Shown here: piece by piece, positions 1 to 6,086 of the stretch
How positions within the stretch are numbered: the first letter of the stretch is position 1
Layout: each line of letters opens with the position of its first letter
Assembly: GCA_045535205.1 (NCBI GenBank)
Contig: JAZSLF010000150.1
Location: 1-20,749, forward strand
Direction of reading: 5' to 3'
DNA from: RUG14199 sp045535205
GTDB taxonomy: Bacteria; Bacillota; Clostridia; Oscillospirales; CAG-272
DNA length: 20,749 bases
Made by a program: the position numbers and the translations under genes
The notes under the pieces: generated by a model
Database searches by the model: none
The model's input: the letters and a program-made list of their open reading frames with translations, nothing else
Told to the model about the DNA's origin: nothing

Positions 1-596
1 TTGATAAACTCTTCAAGGGAGTTGCAGGCAAATTCGGGAGTATTGGGGTCGATAAATGCTATATGACCTGCCCAGCCGGGACCTGAATAGCAAACATCTG
101 CTCCGCCTTCGCCTACTTCACAGATAAGCTTGGAATAATCGTTAATGTTTTCGTTTGTGAAATAACGCATCTGCTCGATGGGCATACGGAGGTCTTCTCT
201 GATGTTACTGTAGAAATACTTCATCGTGGAATGACCGAAGCCCGCTTTATATGTAATGGGGGCGATATTACCGTCCTGGTCTGCCCATTCGTCCATCGTA
301 AAGATATTTACGTTACGGCAGTTTATATTCATTCTGTTAATGGTTTCGGCAACAGCTGCATAAATATCGGGAGCAGGATTGGGGAAGATCATTGTGCACT
401 TCTTATCTTCATAGTCGGACTTGATGATACGTGCAACGATGTCACTTACCCAAATGCCGCCTACAGCGTTTGTTATGTGTATTCTGAAGTTAGGATTGGG
501 ATGCTTTTCCATATCCTCTCTTTTAATATTTCTGCATCTTTCAAGAACTTCTTCGTTCTGATAGGGCACAAAAGGTGCCGGTTTGAATTTGAACAT
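1..596 (-). CDS. NagB-like sugar-phosphate isomerase/deaminase paralogue (3' end outside window)
   Basis: This is the first 198 codons of a protein of the glucosamine-6-phosphate deaminase (NagB) fold; the rest lies off the left edge. The start is the ATG at 594-596, eight bases after AAGGAG. NagB-type landmarks are visible: TMDEW near residues 100-104 (D102 matches the catalytic Asp72 of E. coli NagB) and GPGWAGHIAFIDP near 172-184 (matches GVGNDGHIAFNEP). H178 of the ring-opening site is kept, but the residue matching Asp141 is Ala176 and that matching Glu148 is Asp183. The fold and phosphosugar binding are therefore likely, but plain GlcN6P deamination is doubtful. It starts 66 bases after the sugar kinase stop, so the two are probably one operon: phosphorylation of a sugar, then isomerisation or deamination. 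The true substrate is unknown. Confidence 0.75.
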   Translation of the reverse strand, partial: MFKFKPAPFVPYQNEEVLERCRNIKREDMEKHPNPNFRIHITNAVGGIWVSDIVARIIKSDYEDKKCTMIFPNPAPDIYAAVAETINRMNINCRNVNIFTMDEWADQDGNIAPITYKAGFGHSTMKYFYSNIREDLRMPIEQMRYFTNENINDYSKLICEVGEGGADVCYSGPGWAGHIAFIDPNTPEFACNSLEEFI

Positions 597-662
597 TTTC
601 AATTCTCCTTAAAGTTTATTATTTTAATGCTGTTCAGACAGCAAATCGTTCAATCTGATAAA

Positions 663-1955
663 TTACGGTTCGATTATATACTTTATTTTTGCAGGAGCAA
701 CAGTACCGCCAGAGGCAAGTATTGCCGCACCTCTTGATGCTGTTTCGGGTGTATCAAGTATACAAACTCTGCATCCTGTTATCCTTGCTAAAATATCACA
801 CCAGATACGGCTCTTTGAGCCTCCGCCGAAGACTCGTATCTCCGATGCTCCGCCCATTTGTTCAATACGCTCGGCAGTTTCCCTGCATACGCCCTCATAA
901 AGAGCATAAATCAGATCACCCTTGGTCGTTGAAAGAGTCATTCCTTCCATTGATGCTCCCGTTGAGAAGGATGTTACCATACTGACCCCGTTTGCACCCG
1001 CACACGACTGTTCCGCAAGAATGTCCATATCCTTATATGAAATATCGCCCATTATATGTGACAGCCATTTAAGAGCTGCCCCTGACGTTTCGGCAACGCC
1101 CTCGGACACGTAAAGGTCATCATTAAATCTGAACTGACATACTTCAGAGCTTTCATAGGCATCTTTGTGCATTTTCGTGACGGCGGTAGCTGTTCCGAAG
1201 GACATCGTACAGACGTTTTCGTCAAGTCCCGCACCTATAGCGGCTACCTTTTGGTCCTGAGCACCCATCACGACGTGACAGCCCTTATCGATCCCCATAA
1301 GCTCACAAATTTCGGGCAGAACCTCACCGATGTCGGTACCCATAGGACAAACGTCGGGCAGAATACTTTCGTCTATGCCGCAAAAATCAAGGATTTCTCT
1401 GTCCCAACAAAGCTCCTTGATGTTGTAAAGCATGGTGCCGCCCGCTATTGTATAATCGGTGACAAATTTCCCCGTAAGCTTCATATTGAGATAATCAAGG
1501 GGGAACAAAATTTTATAAGCTTTATCGTAAACTTCCCCTCTGTACTTCTTGAACCACATGATCTTAGGCAGTGAATAAGAAGCATCGCAAAGAATACCCG
1601 TCTTTTTGAAAAGAGTATCAACACCAAACTTTTCCGCAAGAACATCGCTTTCCTCTTTAGCTCTCATATCGAGCCAGTTGATAGAGTTATAAAGGGTGTT
1701 TCCCTCTTTGTCAACAGGAACAAAGGAAATTCCCTGTGTACTGATGCTCAGTGCTTCAACGTTTTCTCCGCACTCGGCTGTAAGCCCTCTGACAGCTTCA
1801 ATGACCTTGCTCCACCACAGGTTAGAGTCCTGCTCGACAAAGCTTCCGATAAAAATCAGAGGGTATTCCTCGTTATATTCGGAAAGGACAGTCCCGTCCT
1901 TTTCGTACATTACGCATTTAAGACCTGTTGTTCCCAGATCTATACCAAGATACAT
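663..1955 (-). CDS. FGGY-family carbohydrate kinase (xylulokinase-like)
   Basis: This is an ATP-dependent cytoplasmic sugar kinase of 430 residues. The N-terminal domain opens with the phosphate-binding loop DLGTTGLK (residues 6-13). The C-terminal FGGY domain carries GAQDQKVAAIGAG, whose Asp is the usual catalytic base, and the nucleotide-binding GGGSKSRIW near residues 377-385. Overall it is closest to the xylulokinase group, but the sugar cannot be read from the sequence. FGGY kinases are usually about 480-510 residues. This one stops soon after the conserved ETASRGAAILA segment and lacks the usual last 40-60 residues; the other frames past the stop do not restore a family-like tail. TAGGAGA precedes the ATG. 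It is the first gene after a consensus promoter and is followed by a NagB-like gene, so it probably starts a small catabolic operon. Confidence 0.88.
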   Translation of the reverse strand: MYLGIDLGTTGLKCVMYEKDGTVLSEYNEEYPLIFIGSFVEQDSNLWWSKVIEAVRGLTAECGENVEALSISTQGISFVPVDKEGNTLYNSINWLDMRAKEESDVLAEKFGVDTLFKKTGILCDASYSLPKIMWFKKYRGEVYDKAYKILFPLDYLNMKLTGKFVTDYTIAGGTMLYNIKELCWDREILDFCGIDESILPDVCPMGTDIGEVLPEICELMGIDKGCHVVMGAQDQKVAAIGAGLDENVCTMSFGTATAVTKMHKDAYESSEVCQFRFNDDLYVSEGVAETSGAALKWLSHIMGDISYKDMDILAEQSCAGANGVSMVTSFSTGASMEGMTLSTTKGDLIYALYEGVCRETAERIEQMGGASEIRVFGGGSKSRIWCDILARITGCRVCILDTPETASRGAAILASGGTVAPAKIKYIIEP

Positions 1956-1986
1956 AATATTCTCCTATAAAATCAAACTATATAAT

Positions 1987-2015
1987 ATTATATATTATTA
2001 AACAAAACTTGTCAA
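1987..2015 (-). promoter_or_regulatory. Sigma-A promoter of the kinase/NagB-like operon
   Basis: On the minus strand the sequence reads TTGACA (2015-2010), a 17-base spacer, then TATAAT (1992-1987). Both hexamers match the consensus exactly. The expected start of transcription is near 1980, giving a leader of about 25 bases before the kinase ATG with a TAGGAGA ribosome site. A promoter this strong in front of catabolic genes suggests that control is by repression. Confidence 0.8.
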
Positions 2016-2030
2016 TCGTCCGCCGCACTC

Positions 2031-2073
2031 TTTTGTGCAATATGCAAAACATTTTTATACAAAACGCACAAAA
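2031..2073. promoter_or_regulatory. Inverted repeat upstream of the kinase promoter (possible operator)
   Basis: A perfect 8-base inverted repeat, TTTTGTGC (2031-2038) and GCACAAAA (2066-2073), encloses 27 bases that also hold two related CAAAAC elements (2045-2050 and 2060-2065). It ends 16 bases upstream of the -35 box of the kinase promoter and begins four bases beyond the tmcAL stop. No T-run follows it on the minus strand, so it is not a standard terminator for tmcAL. Binding of a sugar-responsive regulator is a plausible but unproven reading. Confidence 0.35.
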
Positions 2074-2076
2074 AAA

Positions 2077-3213
2077 TCATTTAACTATTGGGCTTGACTT
2101 CAAAAAATACGAAGCGGCTTCTACGTTTTCAAAAAGCATCGTATAAAGACTGTCCGCAAAGGCCTGTCTTTCCCACTCTTCAGAGTAAGCTGCCGCTGAC
2201 GGCTTCGTTATTATTTCAAGAGACCCTTTCTTTCTCATATCGGAAAGGACCGTTCTGCCGTTTTCATTCGCCGCAAGAAGTACGGTATAGCCGGGGGCTT
2301 TTGAAAGGTGTGCTTTTGTAATGCCGCAGAGTGCAAAAAGTGCGGCACGGCGTATTCGTGCGTCGGTATATTTTTTTGTTGACGCTCCTTCGAGCATTTC
2401 CCTTCCGTTTTTACAGCTGTTAGCGTATTTTTTTATTCGTGAGAGTATTCCGCTTTCGCAGTCAAACGTATTTTCCGCTACGTTACCGAGTCTGAAAGCT
2501 GAGAATTCGAGGTCTTCAAGCTTTGAAAGAAGTGCCGTATTATTTTTGTTTTCCTCAAAAATGTCTTTTACTGAGCAAGGTACGGAAAGCATTACTTCGT
2601 CAACTTTTCCTTCTCGCATATATCTTCTTATCGTTGAAGCACTCATATATTTATCATCGGTAAACCTTCTGACAGCATAATATTCACCGTTATAGCCGAG
2701 CTTATCACCCTTTGCGATATATTCAAGTGCCAGCATATCATTTGAAGTGCTGAACAGCTCTGCCGTCTCGGGAGCAAGTTGTTCAGCCGCACGCTCTCTT
2801 GCAACGGCAAAGCCGACATTCGCCTTATACTCATTTTCAACAGCCGTTTTGAATTCATTGGTTTTAGACATATAAGCAGCTTTTTTTAAAAGGTCGATAT
2901 TTCCGCATTCGGAACCGAAAAAAAGGCTGTCAGCACCGATGGCTTTTACGATACTCATGGCACCAAGGGCAAAAAACTCAGCAGGTGCACAGCACCAGGG
3001 GAACGGAAGCTCCAGTACAAGATCCGCACCGCATTCGAGTGCCGCTTTTGCCCTTGCGTATTTGTGAAAAATTGCACACTCACCACGCTGTACAAAGTTT
3101 CCGCTCATTATTGCAACAAGGGTCGTATCTGTCTTTTTAACCTCGTCAAAAAGAAATTCATGTCCTCTGTGCAGAGGATTCAGTTCGCAAATAACCGCTG
3201 AAATATTACTCAT
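2077..3213 (-). CDS. tmcAL: tRNA(Met) cytidine acetate ligase TmcAL (YlbM family)
   Basis: This protein makes N4-acetylcytidine at the wobble position of elongator tRNA-Met, using ATP to activate free acetate rather than acetyl-CoA (established for the B. subtilis family member). The 378-residue product is of family length. The N-terminal nucleotidyltransferase fold shows the HxGH motif as HRGH (residues 15-18) in CELNPLHRGHE, then SGNFVQRGE (about 37-45), a YARAKAALECGADLVLELP block and a SEC/GN segment, all typical of TmcAL. Upstream of the ATG at 3213 the Shine-Dalgarno is weak (TTAGGA, over ten bases away). The gene is divergent from ackA, whose reaction also centres on acetate, ATP and acetyl phosphate. 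Confidence 0.9.
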   Translation of the reverse strand: MSNISAVICELNPLHRGHEFLFDEVKKTDTTLVAIMSGNFVQRGECAIFHKYARAKAALECGADLVLELPFPWCCAPAEFFALGAMSIVKAIGADSLFFGSECGNIDLLKKAAYMSKTNEFKTAVENEYKANVGFAVARERAAEQLAPETAELFSTSNDMLALEYIAKGDKLGYNGEYYAVRRFTDDKYMSASTIRRYMREGKVDEVMLSVPCSVKDIFEENKNNTALLSKLEDLEFSAFRLGNVAENTFDCESGILSRIKKYANSCKNGREMLEGASTKKYTDARIRRAALFALCGITKAHLSKAPGYTVLLAANENGRTVLSDMRKKGSLEIITKPSAAAYSEEWERQAFADSLYTMLFENVEAASYFLKSSPIVK

Positions 3214-3239
3214 CTTTAAAAAAAATCCTAAATAATCAA

Positions 3240-3268
3240 ATTATACTTGTATTTTTCCGTTTTATCAT
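3240..3268 (-). promoter_or_regulatory. Probable tmcAL promoter
   Basis: On the minus strand ATGATA (3268-3263) and a perfect TATAAT (3245-3240) are separated by 17 bases. The -35 box matches consensus at four of six positions. The element lies almost face to face with the ackA promoter, so the two probably interfere or share regulation. Confidence 0.5.
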
Positions 3269-3275
3269 ATATAAT
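3247..3275 (+). promoter_or_regulatory. Probable ackA promoter
   Basis: TTGTAT (3247-3252), a 17-base spacer and a perfect TATAAT (3270-3275) lie about 57 bases upstream of the ackA start. The predicted leader is about 50 bases long and carries the GGAGG ribosome site. The -35 box sits two bases from the -10 box of the opposing tmcAL promoter. Confidence 0.55.
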
Positions 3276-3331
3276 GATACATGAATTTGAATTTAAAGTC
3301 AATATAACAGTTAATTTGGAGGATATTTATA

Positions 3332-4558
3332 ATGAAAGTTCTTGTTGTAAATGCAGGCAGCTCCTCTCTGAAGTATCAGCTTCTTGATACAGAGACAGAA
3401 AAGCTTCTTGCTAAAGGTATCTGTGAAAGAATAGGCGGCGAAGGAAGTCTTATCGACCACAGAAAGATCGTCTGGAACGGCGATAAAGAAGAAACTATCA
3501 AGTTTGAAGAAGAAACAGACATTCCTAACCACTCCGTAGCTACTCAGCTTCTCGTTGATGCTCTCACAGATGCTGAAAAGGGTTGTATTTCCGATATCAG
3601 CGAAATCGAAGCTATCGGTCACAGAGTCGTACACGGCGGTCCTTACTTCTTTGAAAGCACTCTCGTTACTCCCGAAGTTCTTGAAACACTCAAAAAGTGC
3701 GTAAACTTCGCTCCCCTTCATACACCCCCTCACATCATGGGTATTGAAGGCTGTACGGCGGTAATGCCCGGCGTACCTCAGGTTCTCGTATTTGATACAG
3801 CTTTCCATCAGTCCATTCCCGACTACGCTCACACATATCCCCTGCCTTACGAAATTTATGAAAAGCACAACATCCGCCGTTACGGTGCACACGGTACTTC
3901 TCACAGATTTGTTGCAAAGATCATGAACGAGCTTCTCGGTAACAAGGCTGATACAAAGATCATCACCTGCCATATCGGTCACGGTTCCTCCATTTCCGCA
4001 GTGAGAGACGGAAAGTGTCTTGATACAAGTATGGGCTTCACACCTCTTGCAGGTGTTCAGATGGGTACACGTTGCGGTGACATTGACCCTGCTATCGTTC
4101 CCTACATAATGGAAAAAGAAAACATTCCCGTTAACGAGATCGCTGACTTCATGAACAAGAAGTGCGGCTTCCTCGGTGTTTCCGGTGTTTCCTCTGACAG
4201 CCGTGACATCGAAGAAGGCATTAAAAACGGTAACGAAAGATGTCTGCTTGCTGCAAACATCCTTGCATATCAGGTTAAAAAGTATATCGGCTCCTACTCT
4301 GCTGCCATGAACGGTGTTGACGCTATCGTATTCACAGCAGGTATGGGTGAAAACAACCCTGAGCTCAGAGAAAGAGCTCTTCGTAACATGGATTATCTCG
4401 GAATCGAACTTGATATTGAACTGAACGCAAAGACATGGCGTCAGCCCAACATCGTTGAAATTTCAAAGCCTACATCCAAGGTTAAGGTATATGTAATTCC
4501 TACAAACGAAGAACTTATGATCGCAAGAGATACAGCTGAAATCGTTGCTGCCCTCTGA
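3332..4558 (+). CDS. ackA: Acetate kinase
   Basis: It interconverts acetate plus ATP with acetyl phosphate plus ADP; in a fermenter the main role is substrate-level ATP formation. The 408-residue cytoplasmic protein has all family landmarks: NAGSSSLKYQL (N7), GHRVVHGG (R98), FDTAFHQ (D155), GAHGTSHR (H187), MGTRCGDIDP (R247), TAGMGENNP and TNEELMIARD (E393/E394). One position is odd: the phosphate-2 motif usually reads HxGNG, but here it reads CHIGHGSS, with His217 in place of Asn. The start follows TTGGAGGATATTTATA with good spacing. Codons are strongly biased to a small set, as expected for high expression. A strong terminator follows at once, so it is probably a one-gene transcript. No phosphotransacetylase gene is adjacent. 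Confidence 0.97.
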   Translation: MKVLVVNAGSSSLKYQLLDTETEKLLAKGICERIGGEGSLIDHRKIVWNGDKEETIKFEEETDIPNHSVATQLLVDALTDAEKGCISDISEIEAIGHRVVHGGPYFFESTLVTPEVLETLKKCVNFAPLHTPPHIMGIEGCTAVMPGVPQVLVFDTAFHQSIPDYAHTYPLPYEIYEKHNIRRYGAHGTSHRFVAKIMNELLGNKADTKIITCHIGHGSSISAVRDGKCLDTSMGFTPLAGVQMGTRCGDIDPAIVPYIMEKENIPVNEIADFMNKKCGFLGVSGVSSDSRDIEEGIKNGNERCLLAANILAYQVKKYIGSYSAAMNGVDAIVFTAGMGENNPELRERALRNMDYLGIELDIELNAKTWRQPNIVEISKPTSKVKVYVIPTNEELMIARDTAEIVAAL

Positions 4559-4577
4559 TTTGTAATAAAAAAGTAAT

Positions 4578-4609
4578 GGAGCAAGTCCTGCGGACTTGCT
4601 CCGTTTTTA
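4578..4609 (+). terminator. Rho-independent terminator of ackA
   Basis: A perfect 11-base-pair stem (GGAGCAAGTCC at 4578-4588 with GGACTTGCTCC at 4592-4602) and a three-base loop are followed by GTTTTTA. It starts 20 bases after the ackA stop codon. Confidence 0.93.
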
Positions 4610-4693
4610 TTTGTCGGGAGTCATCACGTTGTCACAAAGCGACTTGAGGTTCCAAGGCGAAGAGATAATAATTTCGTCGTGGCAGAAAACCAT
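4607..4693 (-). pseudogene. Short 28-codon reading frame, possible gene remnant
   Basis: An ATG-to-TAA frame of 28 codons fills much of the spacer between the ackA terminator and the channel-like gene. The peptide begins MVFCHDEIIISSPWNLK and ends in NVMTPDK. Its codons (GAC, CTC, AAG, CCC, AAC) resemble those of the conserved neighbours and not the AT-rich gene beside it, which hints that it may be the tail of a lost gene. There is a stop two codons before the ATG and no clear ribosome site, and its own stop lies in the ackA terminator T-run. I do not recognise the family; it may equally be chance. Confidence 0.2.
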
Positions 4694-4757
4694 CTTCTGT
4701 CAACAAGTGAGATTAATGTATTTATAGTTAGGTAAAGACAGGGGAAGTTTAGTCTTT

Positions 4758-5942
4758 TTATTCGACTTCTAATACACACGTTTTAATCACAAAATTACCT
4801 ACGGGAGAATCCGGGTTTACATCTTTATAGAATACTGTAAAACACAATTCCTTCACACTTTTCAAATCTTCACGGTTAAGATCTTTAAGGCTGAGCATAT
4901 ATGTTTCAAACTCATTTGTGGGACGCAGTATTTGTTCGTATTTAATGATATCACCTGTTCCATATTTCAATTCTAATGTAACGGCAATATCACCTTCGAT
5001 TTTATAATCAAATTTCAAAGCACAACCAAGATCATAATAAATAGACCAATTATTTTCAAGAAGGTCACTTGTAACTGCCATAGTAAATGTTTTCGGTTCA
5101 TAAATACTTTTACTATTCATATGAATATTAGCCGAGAAAGCTTGTTTTTGCGAGTAGACATCCTCGTTCTCACTATATCCATAGGAAATATCGATATCTT
5201 CCGCTTCACAAGCCCAAACAGATGCAAGATTTATATAAAACGTATTTGCTTCAATGAGCTCTTTAACAGCTTTTTCCAAAAGAACATCATGCTTCTCACT
5301 ACTGTTGTCACAAAATATAACGTCTTGATTATTTTCAGTAGAATATTGATATTTCTGAGCCATTGAGTACTCCTGTCCACTCTCAACATCAGTATAAGCC
5401 AAAGTGAGAATAAGTTGCGGCTCTGAATCAGTTTTAAGGTAAGATGCACGGAGGTATTTGTAAATGGGCGTACCCGGAACAATCTCAAAATATATCTCCT
5501 GCAAAGATTTCTTTGCAACAAACGGAAATACCTGCTCTTCTGTTGTTACATCCTTCCCACACTTTGAAATTAGCGTAGCTGTGAGATTGTAAACATCCTT
5601 TCCAGATGTTCTGAATTTCAGTAAAGCCTGATTTTTACCTTTAATAATAATCTTAGGGATAATCTTAACTTTACTTCGCAAGTCAAAAAGATTTACAGTA
5701 AAAACAGAAGACAATAGTGTAACTGCAAAAAGTCCAAGAGTAGAGAACGCAGTTTGTAAATAATGATCTTTACTGTTAATATCGCCAAAACCGAGTAGAT
5801 ACAAAATGAAGTCAACCAAAGGAACTGCAGTTTCATCTTTTTCTAATGTAGTCAATTCTATAGCATACCATACCACAGCAATAAGCCCTAAAGACATAAA
5901 AAACACCAATAAGATTTTTAGTATTTTCGAAACAGCTTTCAC
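4758..5942 (-). CDS. Two-TM potassium-channel-like (Kir-like) membrane protein with extra C-terminal beta domain
   Basis: This is a 394-residue protein I do not recognise as a named family, but its layout is that of a KirBac-type channel. TM1 spans about 7-29. A short turret leads to a hydrophobic segment (about 40-50) in pore-helix position ending YLLGFGD (48-54), which matches the TVGYGD filter. TM2 spans about 62-86. Residues 92-210 are beta-rich and resemble the Kir cytoplasmic sandwich: LLKFRTSGKDVYNL (107-120) for the family LxxRxxNxR strand, GTPIYKYL near 157-164 for SPLFG, and LTLAYTDVESGQEY (179-192) for the GSDETTxQ turn. Residues 235-394 look like a jelly-roll domain not found in KirBac. 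Leu49 replaces the filter threonine, so potassium conduction is uncertain. The start is GTG after GAGGTGAT. Codons look AT-richer than the neighbours, so it may have been acquired. Fold by motif reading only. Confidence 0.6.
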   Translation of the reverse strand: MKAVSKILKILLVFFMSLGLIAVVWYAIELTTLEKDETAVPLVDFILYLLGFGDINSKDHYLQTAFSTLGLFAVTLLSSVFTVNLFDLRSKVKIIPKIIIKGKNQALLKFRTSGKDVYNLTATLISKCGKDVTTEEQVFPFVAKKSLQEIYFEIVPGTPIYKYLRASYLKTDSEPQLILTLAYTDVESGQEYSMAQKYQYSTENNQDVIFCDNSSEKHDVLLEKAVKELIEANTFYINLASVWACEAEDIDISYGYSENEDVYSQKQAFSANIHMNSKSIYEPKTFTMAVTSDLLENNWSIYYDLGCALKFDYKIEGDIAVTLELKYGTGDIIKYEQILRPTNEFETYMLSLKDLNREDLKSVKELCFTVFYKDVNPDSPVGNFVIKTCVLEVE

Positions 5943-5945
5943 GTT

Positions 5946-5953
5946 ATCACCTC
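5946..5953 (-). promoter_or_regulatory. Strong Shine-Dalgarno fixing the GTG start of the channel-like gene
   Basis: GAGGTGAT, an eight-base match to the 16S anti-Shine-Dalgarno, lies three bases before the GTG at 5942-5940 (seven bases from its GAGG core). The first in-frame ATG downstream is residue 16, inside TM1, so the GTG start is preferred. A TATAAT on the minus strand (5968-5963) could be a -10 box, but no good -35 partner is visible. Confidence 0.6.
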
Positions 5954-6086
5954 AAATATACAATTATATAATCCTATAACTTATAACACTTAAGAAACTT
6001 GATCCAAGGCTCTGAGCCGTTTGAGTTATTTACAACCAAAGCTTCAATCAAAAGTCTTCACTAACTAAATAGTACCTGCTGTAACT

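Noticed and set aside
3311..3982. 223-codon frame opposite ackA, and similar long frames opposite lon and scpA
   Set aside because: They are antisense shadows of strongly codon-biased genes, with no family motifs and no ribosome site.
6002..6020. GGCTCTGAGCC hairpin beyond the dockerin gene as its terminator
   Set aside because: Only a four-pair stem with a three-base loop and no T-run on the minus strand.
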